NCBI GenBank assembly: GCA_945866165.1
Contig: CAMBGO010000004.1
Span: 1-29,668, forward strand
Reading direction: 5' to 3'
Origin: Chitinophaga pinensis
GTDB lineage: Bacteria; Bacteroidota; Bacteroidia; Chitinophagales; Chitinophagaceae
Length of the DNA: 29,668 bases
A model generated the notes under the pieces. It did not search any database and was not told the DNA's origin. It saw only the letters and a list, made by a program, of their open reading frames with translations. Below, in pieces: positions 23,108 through 29,668 of this stretch (its first letter is position 1; every line of letters begins with the position of its first letter). A program made the translations under genes and the position numbers.

Positions 23108-23137
23108 CAATTTTAGCTGTCGATTTATTTAAAATTG
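23108..23137 (+). promoter_or_regulatory. Inverted repeat upstream of pfkA, candidate operator
   Basis: CAATTTTA (23108-23115) and TAAAATTG (23130-23137) are perfect 8-nt arms with a 14-nt loop. The right arm is itself a near match (one mismatch) to the -7 box TAnnTTTG, about 31 nt before the pfkA start. No T tract follows, so it is not a terminator. Confidence 0.4.
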
Positions 23138-23168
23138 ATAGCCAGTCCCATTAAAATCAGTTATCCCA

Positions 23169-24152
23169 ATGCAAAAAAAAGTTACAAAAATTGGCGTTAT
23201 GACCTCAGGAGGTGATTCTCCGGGTATGAATGCCTGTATAAGAGCTGTTGTTAGGACCGGAATTTATCATGGACTTGAAGTATATGGGATCACCCGAGGA
23301 TATGCTGGCTTAATCGATAACGATATCCAAAAAATGGTTTCCAGAAGCGTTGCCAATATCATTCAGCGTGGTGGCACAATCCTTAAAACAGCTAGGTGCA
23401 AGGAATTTTTAACGCCAGAAGGAAGAACCAAAGCATATAATAATCTGAAAAAGCATGGCATCGATGGACTTGTAATCATTGGTGGAGATGGCTCTTTCAA
23501 AGGAGCCCAGATCTTTTCTAATGAGCATGATATTCCCTGCATAGGTATTCCTGGGACCATTGACAAGGACATTGCCGGTACAGACTTTACGATTGGATTT
23601 GATACTGCAGTAAACACCGCGGTTGAAGCCATCGATAAGATAAGAGATACCGCAGACGCACACGATAGGCTGTTTATTGTAGAAGTAATGGGACGAGATG
23701 CTGGCTATATTGCTCTCCATAGCGGTATCGGCACAGGAGCAGAACACATCCTCATACCAGAAAAAAAGACAGATGTTGAACAGGTTCTTCAGTCCCTTGA
23801 AGAAAAGGAAAAAAGGAAGAAACTCGTCAATATTGTAGTAGTAGCAGAAGGAGATGATTTCGGTGGAGCCAACGACTTGGCTAAAGTAATAAGAGAAAGA
23901 ATACCTGGTTTTGATATCAGGGTTGCCATATTAGGACATATTCAACGCGGAGGTGCACCCTCCAGCATGGACAGACTTATTGCAAGCAGAATGGGTTATT
24001 CAGCAGTTGAATGCCTCATTGAGGGCAAACATAATGTGATGATTGGGATCGTCAACAACAAAATGCATTTTACACCATTAGACAAAGCCGTAAAGGCAAA
24101 ACAACGCATCAGTGAAGAATGGCTTAAGATTGTAAAGATTTTGGCCAGTTAA
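23169..24152 (+). CDS. pfkA: ATP-dependent 6-phosphofructokinase
   Basis: 327 residues, the size of bacterial PfkA. It phosphorylates fructose 6-phosphate in glycolysis. Motifs: GVMTSGGDSPGMNA (9-22), GGDGS (105-109) with glycine G108 where PPi enzymes have aspartate, and PGTIDKD (128-134) with glycine G129 rather than lysine and D132 as catalytic base, so ATP use is expected. EVMGRDAGYIAL and LGHIQRGGAPSS are the substrate-binding segments. TIDKD differs from the common TIDND by one residue. It lies 41 nt before pyk, a natural glycolytic pair, and an inverted repeat precedes it. Confidence 0.96.
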   Translation: MQKKVTKIGVMTSGGDSPGMNACIRAVVRTGIYHGLEVYGITRGYAGLIDNDIQKMVSRSVANIIQRGGTILKTARCKEFLTPEGRTKAYNNLKKHGIDGLVIIGGDGSFKGAQIFSNEHDIPCIGIPGTIDKDIAGTDFTIGFDTAVNTAVEAIDKIRDTADAHDRLFIVEVMGRDAGYIALHSGIGTGAEHILIPEKKTDVEQVLQSLEEKEKRKKLVNIVVVAEGDDFGGANDLAKVIRERIPGFDIRVAILGHIQRGGAPSSMDRLIASRMGYSAVECLIEGKHNVMIGIVNNKMHFTPLDKAVKAKQRISEEWLKIVKILAS

Positions 24153-24193
24153 GTTTAAATAATTGTTTTAATTAACCGAACTAAAGAAATAAC

Positions 24194-25684
24194 ATGAGTA
24201 AAAATATTGGGAAGTATTTTCATCAGGAAATGGACAACCAAGCTGCCCAAAATCATATTTATAATAGAACAAAAATTGTAGCAACTGTTGGGCCTGCATG
24301 TGACTCTTACGAACAACTGCTTGCTTTAGTGCAGGCCGGTGTAAACGTATTCAGACTCAATTTTTCTCACGGAGCACATGAGGACAAAAAACGAATCATC
24401 GATTTTATTAGAAAGATAAGCACCACCGAACCCTATAACATCGCCATTTTAGGTGACCTCCAAGGCCCAAAACTAAGGGTTGGAGAAATAGAGAACAATT
24501 CATTGTTGGTTAAAGAAGGTGACATACTGACTTTGACAAATGAAAAGGTTGTTGGAACGATTGAGAAAATTTATGTATCCTACCCCAACCTGGCTGGTGA
24601 TGTATTGGTAGGTAATACCATCATGATCGATGATGGAAAAATCGAAGTAGTAGTAGATGCCATCATGCCCAACGGAGATGTTAAAGTGAAGGTGAAATTG
24701 GGTGGAATCATATCTTCAAAAAAAGGATTAAACCTTCCTGATACAAAAATTTCATTGCCTGCATTAACTGAAAAGGACCTGGTTGACTTAGATTTTATCA
24801 TCAAAGAAAAGCTTGACTGGATTGCACTATCCTTTGTAAGAAGAGTTGAAGACATTAAGGGAATCAAGAAAATCATCAAGGATCAACATAGCAAAGCCAA
24901 AGTAATAGCTAAAATAGAAATGCCGGAGGCGCTTGAAAATATCAGGGAAATTATTTTGGAATCGGATGGTATCATGGTTGCTCGTGGAGACCTGGGTGTT
25001 GAAGTACCTATTGAAAAAGTACCGTTGATTCAACGACAAATCATTAGAAAATGTTTGCACAGAGGTAAGCCAGTGATTGTTGCGACCCAGATGATGGAAA
25101 GCATGATTGACCGGGTTAAACCAAATAGAAGTGAAAGCACTGATGTTGCAAATGCAGTGCTAGAAGGAGCAGATGCTGTAATGCTAAGTGGAGAAACTGC
25201 TACTGGTAAGCACCCTGTATTGGTGGTTGAAACCATGCGAAAAATTATCATAGAAGCCGAAAAAGCTGAGTATAGGTACAACAGAGATGAAGATATTAAA
25301 CCATTGCCACACTCTCCCACATTTATCAGCGATGCAGTTTGCCTTACAGCCTGCAAATTAGCAGAGAACACCAATGCCGATGCACTTATTGGCATGACCC
25401 AAACTGGTTATACAGGATTCATGCTTAGCTCATACAGACCAAAATCACAGCTATTCATATTTACAAAAGAAAAATCTTTAGTCAACCAGTTGAGTTTAAG
25501 TTGGGGCGTTAGAGCATTTTATTATGATGCGGAAGAGAGTCTAGATAAAATTATCGCTGATCAAATTCGTATTCTAAAAGAAAGAGGATTTCTCACCAAT
25601 GGAGAAGTGATAGTAAATACAGGAAGCACACCAATTGATCTTCACTTACCAACCAATACCATTAAAGTAACTGTTGTAGAATAA
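24194..25684 (+). CDS. pyk: Pyruvate kinase
   Basis: 496 residues, the usual length. It converts phosphoenolpyruvate and ADP to pyruvate and ATP. The N-terminal region has TKIVATVGPAC and NVFRLNFSHG (substrate and K-binding Arg, Asn, Ser). The B domain spans about 98-190. The A domain then shows VIAKIEMPEAL with the catalytic Lys, MVARGDLGVEVP with the Mg-binding Asp, VATQMMESM, and MLSGETATGKHP. The C-terminal domain, from about 375, contains ALIGMTQTGYTGF. After MMESMID the segment reads NRSESTDVAN where many enzymes have TRAEVSDVAN, a minor variant. A terminator follows, so pfkA-pyk is probably one unit. Confidence 0.96.
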   Translation: MSKNIGKYFHQEMDNQAAQNHIYNRTKIVATVGPACDSYEQLLALVQAGVNVFRLNFSHGAHEDKKRIIDFIRKISTTEPYNIAILGDLQGPKLRVGEIENNSLLVKEGDILTLTNEKVVGTIEKIYVSYPNLAGDVLVGNTIMIDDGKIEVVVDAIMPNGDVKVKVKLGGIISSKKGLNLPDTKISLPALTEKDLVDLDFIIKEKLDWIALSFVRRVEDIKGIKKIIKDQHSKAKVIAKIEMPEALENIREIILESDGIMVARGDLGVEVPIEKVPLIQRQIIRKCLHRGKPVIVATQMMESMIDRVKPNRSESTDVANAVLEGADAVMLSGETATGKHPVLVVETMRKIIIEAEKAEYRYNRDEDIKPLPHSPTFISDAVCLTACKLAENTNADALIGMTQTGYTGFMLSSYRPKSQLFIFTKEKSLVNQLSLSWGVRAFYYDAEESLDKIIADQIRILKERGFLTNGEVIVNTGSTPIDLHLPTNTIKVTVVE

Positions 25685-25709
25685 TCAATTCAACATTCAA
25701 TTTAATATA

Positions 25710-25746
25710 ATACCCCTTTTTTAATTCTATGAAAGGGGTATTTTTA
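25710..25746 (+). terminator. Rho-independent terminator after pyk
   Basis: ATACCCCTTT / AAAGGGGTAT forms a 10-bp stem with a loop of about 12 nt, followed by a T-rich tail. It lies 25 nt after the pyk stop. Confidence 0.88.
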
Positions 25747-25802
25747 TGTTTTGAAACTTATGTTGTTGTTAATTTTAAAATCAATATGAAACACTAGCCA
25801 TC

Positions 25803-26597
25803 ATGAAAACTATTACTCAGTACCAGGTAGATGCATTTGCTGACGAAGTATTTAAGGGAAATCCAGCATCGGTATGCGTACTTGACGAATGGCTCGATGA
25901 TTCTCTAATGCAGAACATAGCAATGGAAAATAACCAGGCTGAAACTGTATTCGTCGTAAAAGCAGATAAACACTATGATATAAGATGGTTCAGTCCAACC
26001 GTTGAAATAGCACTATGCGGCCATGCTACTGTTGCAACTGCATTCATATTGTTTAATGTGCTGAAAAAGGAAAATGACCAAATTATTTTCAATTCAAAAA
26101 GTGGATTGCTTTATGTAAATAAAGAAACGAATGGCATGATAACAATTGATTTTCCTGCCGACCCACCAACAGAAGTAAGTGAAATACCTGCAGGTCTTTT
26201 TGAAGGGTTGAATATAAAACCAACTTCAGTTTGGAAAGGAAAGTTTGATTATATGGTGGAAGTAGAGAAAGAAGAAATCGTAAACAACCTCCAACCGAAT
26301 TTCAATTTAATAGCAACCATTCCATCAAGAGGTGTATTGGTAACATCCAAGGGGGAAGAGGTTGATTTTGTGTCGCGTTGTTTCTTTCCACAAACAGGTG
26401 TTGATGAAGATTCCGTTACGGGTTCTGCACATTGTTTGTTGGTTTCTTATTGGAATTCCAAAACAGGAAAATCATCGTTCATCGCAACACAGAATTCAAA
26501 ACGCGGTGGAAAACTAATTTGCAAATTACAAGCTGACCGGGTACTGATGAGTGGATACGCCACATTATATATGAAAGGCGAAATTTACCTACCATGA
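25803..26597 (+). CDS. PhzF-family isomerase-like protein
   Basis: 264 residues. The family shares the diaminopimelate-epimerase fold; phenazine PhzF is one member, and most others have unknown substrates. Motifs: YQVDAFADEVFKGNPASVCVLD (7-28), catalytic E47 in NNQAETVFV, RWFSPTVEIALCGHATVA, and GVDEDSVTGSAHC near the C-terminus. No phenazine genes are nearby, so the phenazine role is not supported. The stop overlaps the rnhA start by 4 nt (ATGA), indicating coupled translation. Confidence 0.92.
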   Translation: MKTITQYQVDAFADEVFKGNPASVCVLDEWLDDSLMQNIAMENNQAETVFVVKADKHYDIRWFSPTVEIALCGHATVATAFILFNVLKKENDQIIFNSKSGLLYVNKETNGMITIDFPADPPTEVSEIPAGLFEGLNIKPTSVWKGKFDYMVEVEKEEIVNNLQPNFNLIATIPSRGVLVTSKGEEVDFVSRCFFPQTGVDEDSVTGSAHCLLVSYWNSKTGKSSFIATQNSKRGGKLICKLQADRVLMSGYATLYMKGEIYLP

Positions 26598-27058
26598 TCA
26601 ATCATAATGGATTGACAATATATACAGATGGTTCTGCTAGGGGAAACCCGGGAAGGGGTGGTTATGGCGCTATCTTGATATGGAAAGGGACACAAAAGGA
26701 AATTTCCAAGGGGTATATTCATACCACCAATAATAGAATGGAATTGATGTCTGTTATTGCAGCGTTGGAATCACTTAATCGACATGGTGTAGACATTGAA
26801 GTATTTTCTGATAGCAAATATGTTGTACAAGCTGTAACAGAAGGATGGTTAAAAAAATGGATAGCTACCGATTTCAAAGGCGGAAAGAAAAACAAAGACC
26901 TTTGGACACGGTACTATAATTTATCAAAGGATCATAATATTAAATTTACATGGGTGAAAGGCCATGCATCAAATCCATACAATCAGCGATGCGATGAGCT
27001 TGCAACTTCAGCAGCAGATGGAAAAAACTTGGTTGAAGACATTGGCTATCAACCTTAG
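26594..27058 (+). CDS. rnhA: Ribonuclease HI
   Basis: 154 residues, the length of E. coli RNase HI. It cuts the RNA strand of RNA-DNA hybrids in the cytoplasm. The catalytic residues are readable: D12 (IYTDGSARGNPG), E50 (NNRMELMS), D73 (VFSDSKYVV), H124 (WVKGHASN) and D134 (QRCDELA). The basic handle region lies around 85-102 (WLKKWIATDFKGGKKNK). It overlaps the phzF-like gene by 4 nt and ends near a shared bidirectional terminator. Confidence 0.95.
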   Translation: MINHNGLTIYTDGSARGNPGRGGYGAILIWKGTQKEISKGYIHTTNNRMELMSVIAALESLNRHGVDIEVFSDSKYVVQAVTEGWLKKWIATDFKGGKKNKDLWTRYYNLSKDHNIKFTWVKGHASNPYNQRCDELATSAADGKNLVEDIGYQP

Positions 27059-27082
27059 CATTACTTCGTGTATTCAAAAATA

Positions 27083-27108
27083 AAGGGGGTTGATAAATCA
27101 ACCCCCTT
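27083..27108. terminator. Bidirectional terminator between rnhA and the DUF3276 gene
   Basis: AAGGGGGTTGA / TCAACCCCCTT, an 11-bp stem with a 4-nt loop. On the minus strand a T-rich tail follows (TTTATTTTTG), a good signal; on the plus strand the tail is weaker (CTTCTTAAAT). It lies between convergent genes. Confidence 0.85.
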
Positions 27109-27153
27109 CTTAAATTTAAAAAAAACGCTCAACACGAAGTTATATGGAGAAAA

Positions 27154-27618
27154 TTACCACTTGTCAACTTGTTCATCTGATCCATTATCCATTGATGGAG
27201 CAGTATCTGATGGTGTTTCAGGTTTTGCATCTTCAACAGGTGCAGATTTCACTTCGCTGGAAGGAGCTGCATCAGCATTGTATCCACCAGCATAGCTACC
27301 CTCACCACCTTCATTGCCTTCTTCCTCATATTCATGATTGAATGCATCAAAATCAAAATCAGGCATGAGTTCAGTTTTAACATGATCCACAGCCTCTGTC
27401 AATGCCTTTAGGAATTTATTGAAATCTTCTTTATAAAGAAAAATTTTGTGCCTATCATAACCATCATCATTGAAGCGCTTTCTGCTTTCCGTAATGGTTA
27501 AGTAATAATCATTTCCGCGTGTTGTTCTTACGTCAAAAAAATAAGTTCTTCTTTTACCAGCCCTGATTCTCTTGCTATAAACACTATCCATTCTTTTTTC
27601 GTTGTTGTCGTAAGCCAC
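27154..27618 (-). CDS. PUR-domain nucleic-acid-binding protein (DUF3276)
   Basis: 154 residues. Residues about 13-85 form the PUR/DUF3276 domain: YSKRIRAGKRRTYFFDVRTT, DYYLTITESRKRF and KIFLYKEDFNKFLKALTEAVDHV. The family is related to eukaryotic Pur-alpha and to the Borrelia PUR protein, which bind single-stranded DNA or RNA. The rest (about 90-154) is an acidic, Gly/Ala/Pro/Ser-rich tail that is probably disordered. A -7 box precedes it at a suitable distance. Very common in Bacteroidota; its cellular role is unclear. Confidence 0.9.
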   Translation of the reverse strand: MAYDNNEKRMDSVYSKRIRAGKRRTYFFDVRTTRGNDYYLTITESRKRFNDDGYDRHKIFLYKEDFNKFLKALTEAVDHVKTELMPDFDFDAFNHEYEEEGNEGGEGSYAGGYNADAAPSSEVKSAPVEDAKPETPSDTAPSMDNGSDEQVDKW

Positions 27619-27653
27619 AATCTATATTTTTATTGAAGAATACTGAATGGTAA

Positions 27654-27661
27654 CAAAGATA
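27654..27661 (-). promoter_or_regulatory. Promoter -7 box for the DUF3276 gene
   Basis: TATCTTTG on the minus strand matches TAnnTTTG exactly and lies 35 nt before the start codon. No clear TTTG -33 box is seen at 19-21 nt spacing. Confidence 0.6.
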
Positions 27662-27787
27662 AAATTGTTTTTGAATTGTAAAAATTTAACTTCATTTTTT
27701 TATTTTGCACAAAACACTGAAAATCAATTATTTATGTATTATACATATTTTAATTTGTTTATTTTAAACGCAAATTGATAATTCTGA

Positions 27788-29599
27788 CTACGCCATACCT
27801 TCTTGAAGTCGCAACAAATTATAATAGTATCCTTTCAAATTTGTTAACTCTTCATGGGTACCTTTTTCAGTAATTGTACCATCTTCCATTACCACGATCT
27901 TATCAAATTTAAAACTCGGAAAAATTCGATGTGTTATAATAACTGCTGTTCGGTTCTCTAAAAATTGATTTAAGCTAGCAGCGATACGATGCTCTGTTTT
28001 TGCATCAACAGCACTTAAGCAATCATCAAAAACCAACAAATCAGATTCTTTTGAAAGCGCTCTTGCGATAGAAATCCGTTGCTTTTGTCCACCTGATAAT
28101 GTTACACCCCGCTCTCCTATCATGGTCTCATAACCCTTGGGAAGTAGTTTTATTTCAGTATCGATAGATGCGCGTTCGGCAGAGAGTTCAGCCAAATTAG
28201 ATTCTTCATTAATGGATCCAAAGTTGATATTATTATTTATTGTATCACTAAACAAGAAAACTTCCTGGGGTACATAACTAATATGTGTCCTCAATGTTGA
28301 GATCTCAATACCATTTATATCTTGGCCATTTACGGTAATCTTACCTTTACCGGCATCATACATGCGAAGGAGTAAGAGGGCGATGGTTGATTTACCACAA
28401 CCAGTTTTACCTATGATAGCAATTTTTTCACCTCGTTTTATTTGAAGATTAAAATTATTGATGGCATGAATTCCAGTGTGTGGATAAGTGAAATCAACAC
28501 CTGAAAAAACAATCTCATCAATCGAATCTATTTTATGTGGAACTAAAATTTCTTTTATTGTGCTTTTTACCTTGAGAAAATCATTCAATCTTTTTTGAGA
28601 TGCTGCAGCGCGTTGCATATTACTTGCAACCCACCCGATTGCAGAAACAGGGAAAGTCAGCATATTGATATACACAACAAACTCTGTGATGGTGCCTGCA
28701 GATATACGGTGTTCCAATTGATAGATGCTTCCAATATAAATGGTAAGTAATGTACTCAATCCAATGAGCATCCCAATAGCAGGAAAATAAAATGCTTCAG
28801 CTGTTGAAAGCGATAGACCACTTTTTCTATATGATTCAGCTTTTTTTTCAAAAAAGCCAACAGATGCAGCTTCCATCGCAAATGACTTAAGTACCCTTAT
28901 GCCCGAATATGATTCTTGTGCCACAGAAGTCAGTCCACTAAGTTGTTCTTGTATACGCTCACTCTTTCGGTTGATGAAACTATTTACATAATACATTGCA
29001 ATCACCAGTAATGGCAAAGGTGCAAGAACATAGAGTGAAAGCATCGCATCTTTTTTAAACATATAGAACAAGCTGATGCTGATCAGAATCGTTAGATTTA
29101 TCAAATACATTATTGCAGGACCAGTATACATTCTTACACGGGAAATATCTTCACTCATTCTGCTCATCAGGTCGCCCGTGCTATGCGTTTTATAAAACTG
29201 CGTATCCAGGGTTTGGTAGTGAGCATAGACTTCATTTTTTTGGTCGTATTCTATATGTCGGCTCATGACGATAATGGTTTGTCGCATGAGAAACATAAAA
29301 AACCCCCTTAGTAAAGCAAATGCTAGTAATAGGATTCCACAATACAATACCAATGATCCAAATGTGATATCTGCTTTTTCAAAGCGAGCAATAAACCACC
29401 TCACCAATGGATCAAAATAAACTTTCTCTGTTGCAAACGAAGCAGGATTAATTATGCGTTGTACTTCATCAACTATGTATCCCGTAAGTTGAGGTGCCAG
29501 GATGCCAAAATAGTTTGAGAGGAGGATGAATATAAGGCCTGAAAAAAGTCTCCACTTATATTTCCAGAAGTAATGATTAAGTGCTTTTAATTCTTTCAT
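27788..29599 (-). CDS. ABC exporter half-transporter, MdlA-like, with altered Walker B
   Basis: 603 residues: six membrane helices within about 15-325, then a nucleotide-binding domain. Walker A is GKTGCGKS (397-404), Q-loop SYVPQEVFLFSDT, signature LSGGQ (501-505), Walker B LLVFDD (521-526), D-loop SAVD, and H-loop H557. The residue after the Walker B aspartate, normally the catalytic Glu, is D526. As I recall, E. coli MdlA and the TM287 subunit of a heterodimeric exporter share this D, while their partners keep the Glu. So it is probably one half of a heterodimer whose partner is outside the window. The substrate is unknown (lipid, drug or peptide). The gene starts 10 nt after a tRNA terminator. 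Confidence 0.92.
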   Translation of the reverse strand: MKELKALNHYFWKYKWRLFSGLIFILLSNYFGILAPQLTGYIVDEVQRIINPASFATEKVYFDPLVRWFIARFEKADITFGSLVLYCGILLLAFALLRGFFMFLMRQTIIVMSRHIEYDQKNEVYAHYQTLDTQFYKTHSTGDLMSRMSEDISRVRMYTGPAIMYLINLTILISISLFYMFKKDAMLSLYVLAPLPLLVIAMYYVNSFINRKSERIQEQLSGLTSVAQESYSGIRVLKSFAMEAASVGFFEKKAESYRKSGLSLSTAEAFYFPAIGMLIGLSTLLTIYIGSIYQLEHRISAGTITEFVVYINMLTFPVSAIGWVASNMQRAAASQKRLNDFLKVKSTIKEILVPHKIDSIDEIVFSGVDFTYPHTGIHAINNFNLQIKRGEKIAIIGKTGCGKSTIALLLLRMYDAGKGKITVNGQDINGIEISTLRTHISYVPQEVFLFSDTINNNINFGSINEESNLAELSAERASIDTEIKLLPKGYETMIGERGVTLSGGQKQRISIARALSKESDLLVFDDCLSAVDAKTEHRIAASLNQFLENRTAVIITHRIFPSFKFDKIVVMEDGTITEKGTHEELTNLKGYYYNLLRLQEGMA

Positions 29600-29608
29600 G
29601 ATCCATGT

Positions 29609-29632
29609 AAAAAGCCCCGCATGATGCGAGGC
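29609..29632 (-). terminator. Terminator after tRNA-Ser, directly upstream of the ABC exporter gene
   Basis: On the minus strand GCCTCGCA / TGCGGGGC pairs over 8 bp (one G-T) with a TCA loop, then five T residues. It lies 10 nt before the tRNA-side end of the exporter's leader, so the exporter start follows it at once. Confidence 0.85.
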
Positions 29633-29642
29633 CTTGATTTGT

Positions 29643-29668
29643 TGGCGGAGAGAGAGGGATTCGAACCC
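29643..29668 (-). tRNA. Partial tRNA, 3' end, probably tRNA-Ser
   Basis: The minus strand reads GGGTTCGAATCCC then TCTCTCC, G and CCA at its 3' end: a T-arm with GTTCGAATC, the 3' acceptor strand TCTCTCC, discriminator G73 and an encoded CCA. G73 and this acceptor (pairing with GGAGAGA) fit serine tRNAs. The anticodon lies beyond the window, so the identity is inferred. Confidence 0.85.

Noticed and set aside
25803..26597. PhzF as a sign of a phenazine cluster
   Set aside because: No other phenazine gene is present; the family is broad and this copy is coupled to rnhA.
27068..27341. Two plus-strand reading frames after rnhA
   Set aside because: Both run antisense to the DUF3276 gene or through the terminator; codon content is a shadow of the acidic tail.
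27733..27747. Palindrome TATGTAT-T-ATACATA between the exporter and DUF3276 genes
   Set aside because: Low-complexity AT sequence without a T tract or nearby motif; too weak for a terminator or operator call.

Overview
The window comes from an AT-rich bacterial chromosome, most likely a Bacteroidota member and probably near Chitinophagales (the order-level placement is inference). Evidence: several promoters carry the Bacteroidota -7 box TAnnTTTG, most starts have A-rich leaders without a clear Shine-Dalgarno, and the gene set includes a type IX secretion plug protein, a PUR/DUF3276 protein, DUF5916 and DUF2911 proteins, an Omp85 lipoprotein of TamL type and the fungal/Bacteroidota form of ketol-acid reductoisomerase. 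It reads as housekeeping chromosome; I see no phage, insertion sequence, CRISPR array or integron.

Layout. 1-6690: the tail of a branched-chain amino acid operon (leuB fragment, ilvE, ilvD, ilvB, ilvN, ilvC), tightly spaced and closed by a strong terminator. The LeuB fragment has lost the metal-binding aspartates of the family and is the most surprising protein here. 6779-10209: sucC behind a perfect -7 box, then a DUF5916 outer-membrane protein. 10286-11081 (minus): the 4.5S/SRP RNA with its own promoter, followed by a transaldolase. 11139-17394: envelope genes, namely a T9SS plug protein (minus), a LolC/E-like permease (plus), a SpoU RNA methyltransferase (minus) in tight divergence with tamL (plus), and a YkgJ-type cysteine-cluster protein (minus). 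17541-20707: xerD, a DUF2911/TPR exported protein, a phosphopantetheinyl transferase (minus) and dcd.

20708-21340 is the only long gap. It holds a 14-bp perfect palindrome, a second inverted repeat and possibly decayed coding sequence. 21341-22980 carries a CrtA-like monooxygenase homologue and an RmlD-like reductase. 23169-25746 is a pfkA-pyk glycolytic pair ending in a terminator. 25803-27058 is a phzF-rnhA pair with a 4-nt overlap. A bidirectional terminator separates it from a DUF3276 protein (minus). The window ends with an MdlA-like ABC exporter half (minus) whose catalytic glutamate is aspartate, a tRNA terminator, and the 3' end of a serine-type tRNA (minus).

How the genes work together: the Ilv enzymes make valine and isoleucine precursors and amino-group products; PfkA, Pyk and transaldolase serve central carbon flow, with SucC in the TCA cycle; the TamL, plug, LolC/E-like and DUF5916 proteins concern outer-membrane assembly or secretion. 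I find no complete new multi-gene system. The best leads are the active-site-altered LeuB, the tamL promoter buried in the neighbouring gene, the unpaired ABC half-transporter and the 20.7-21.3 kb gap.
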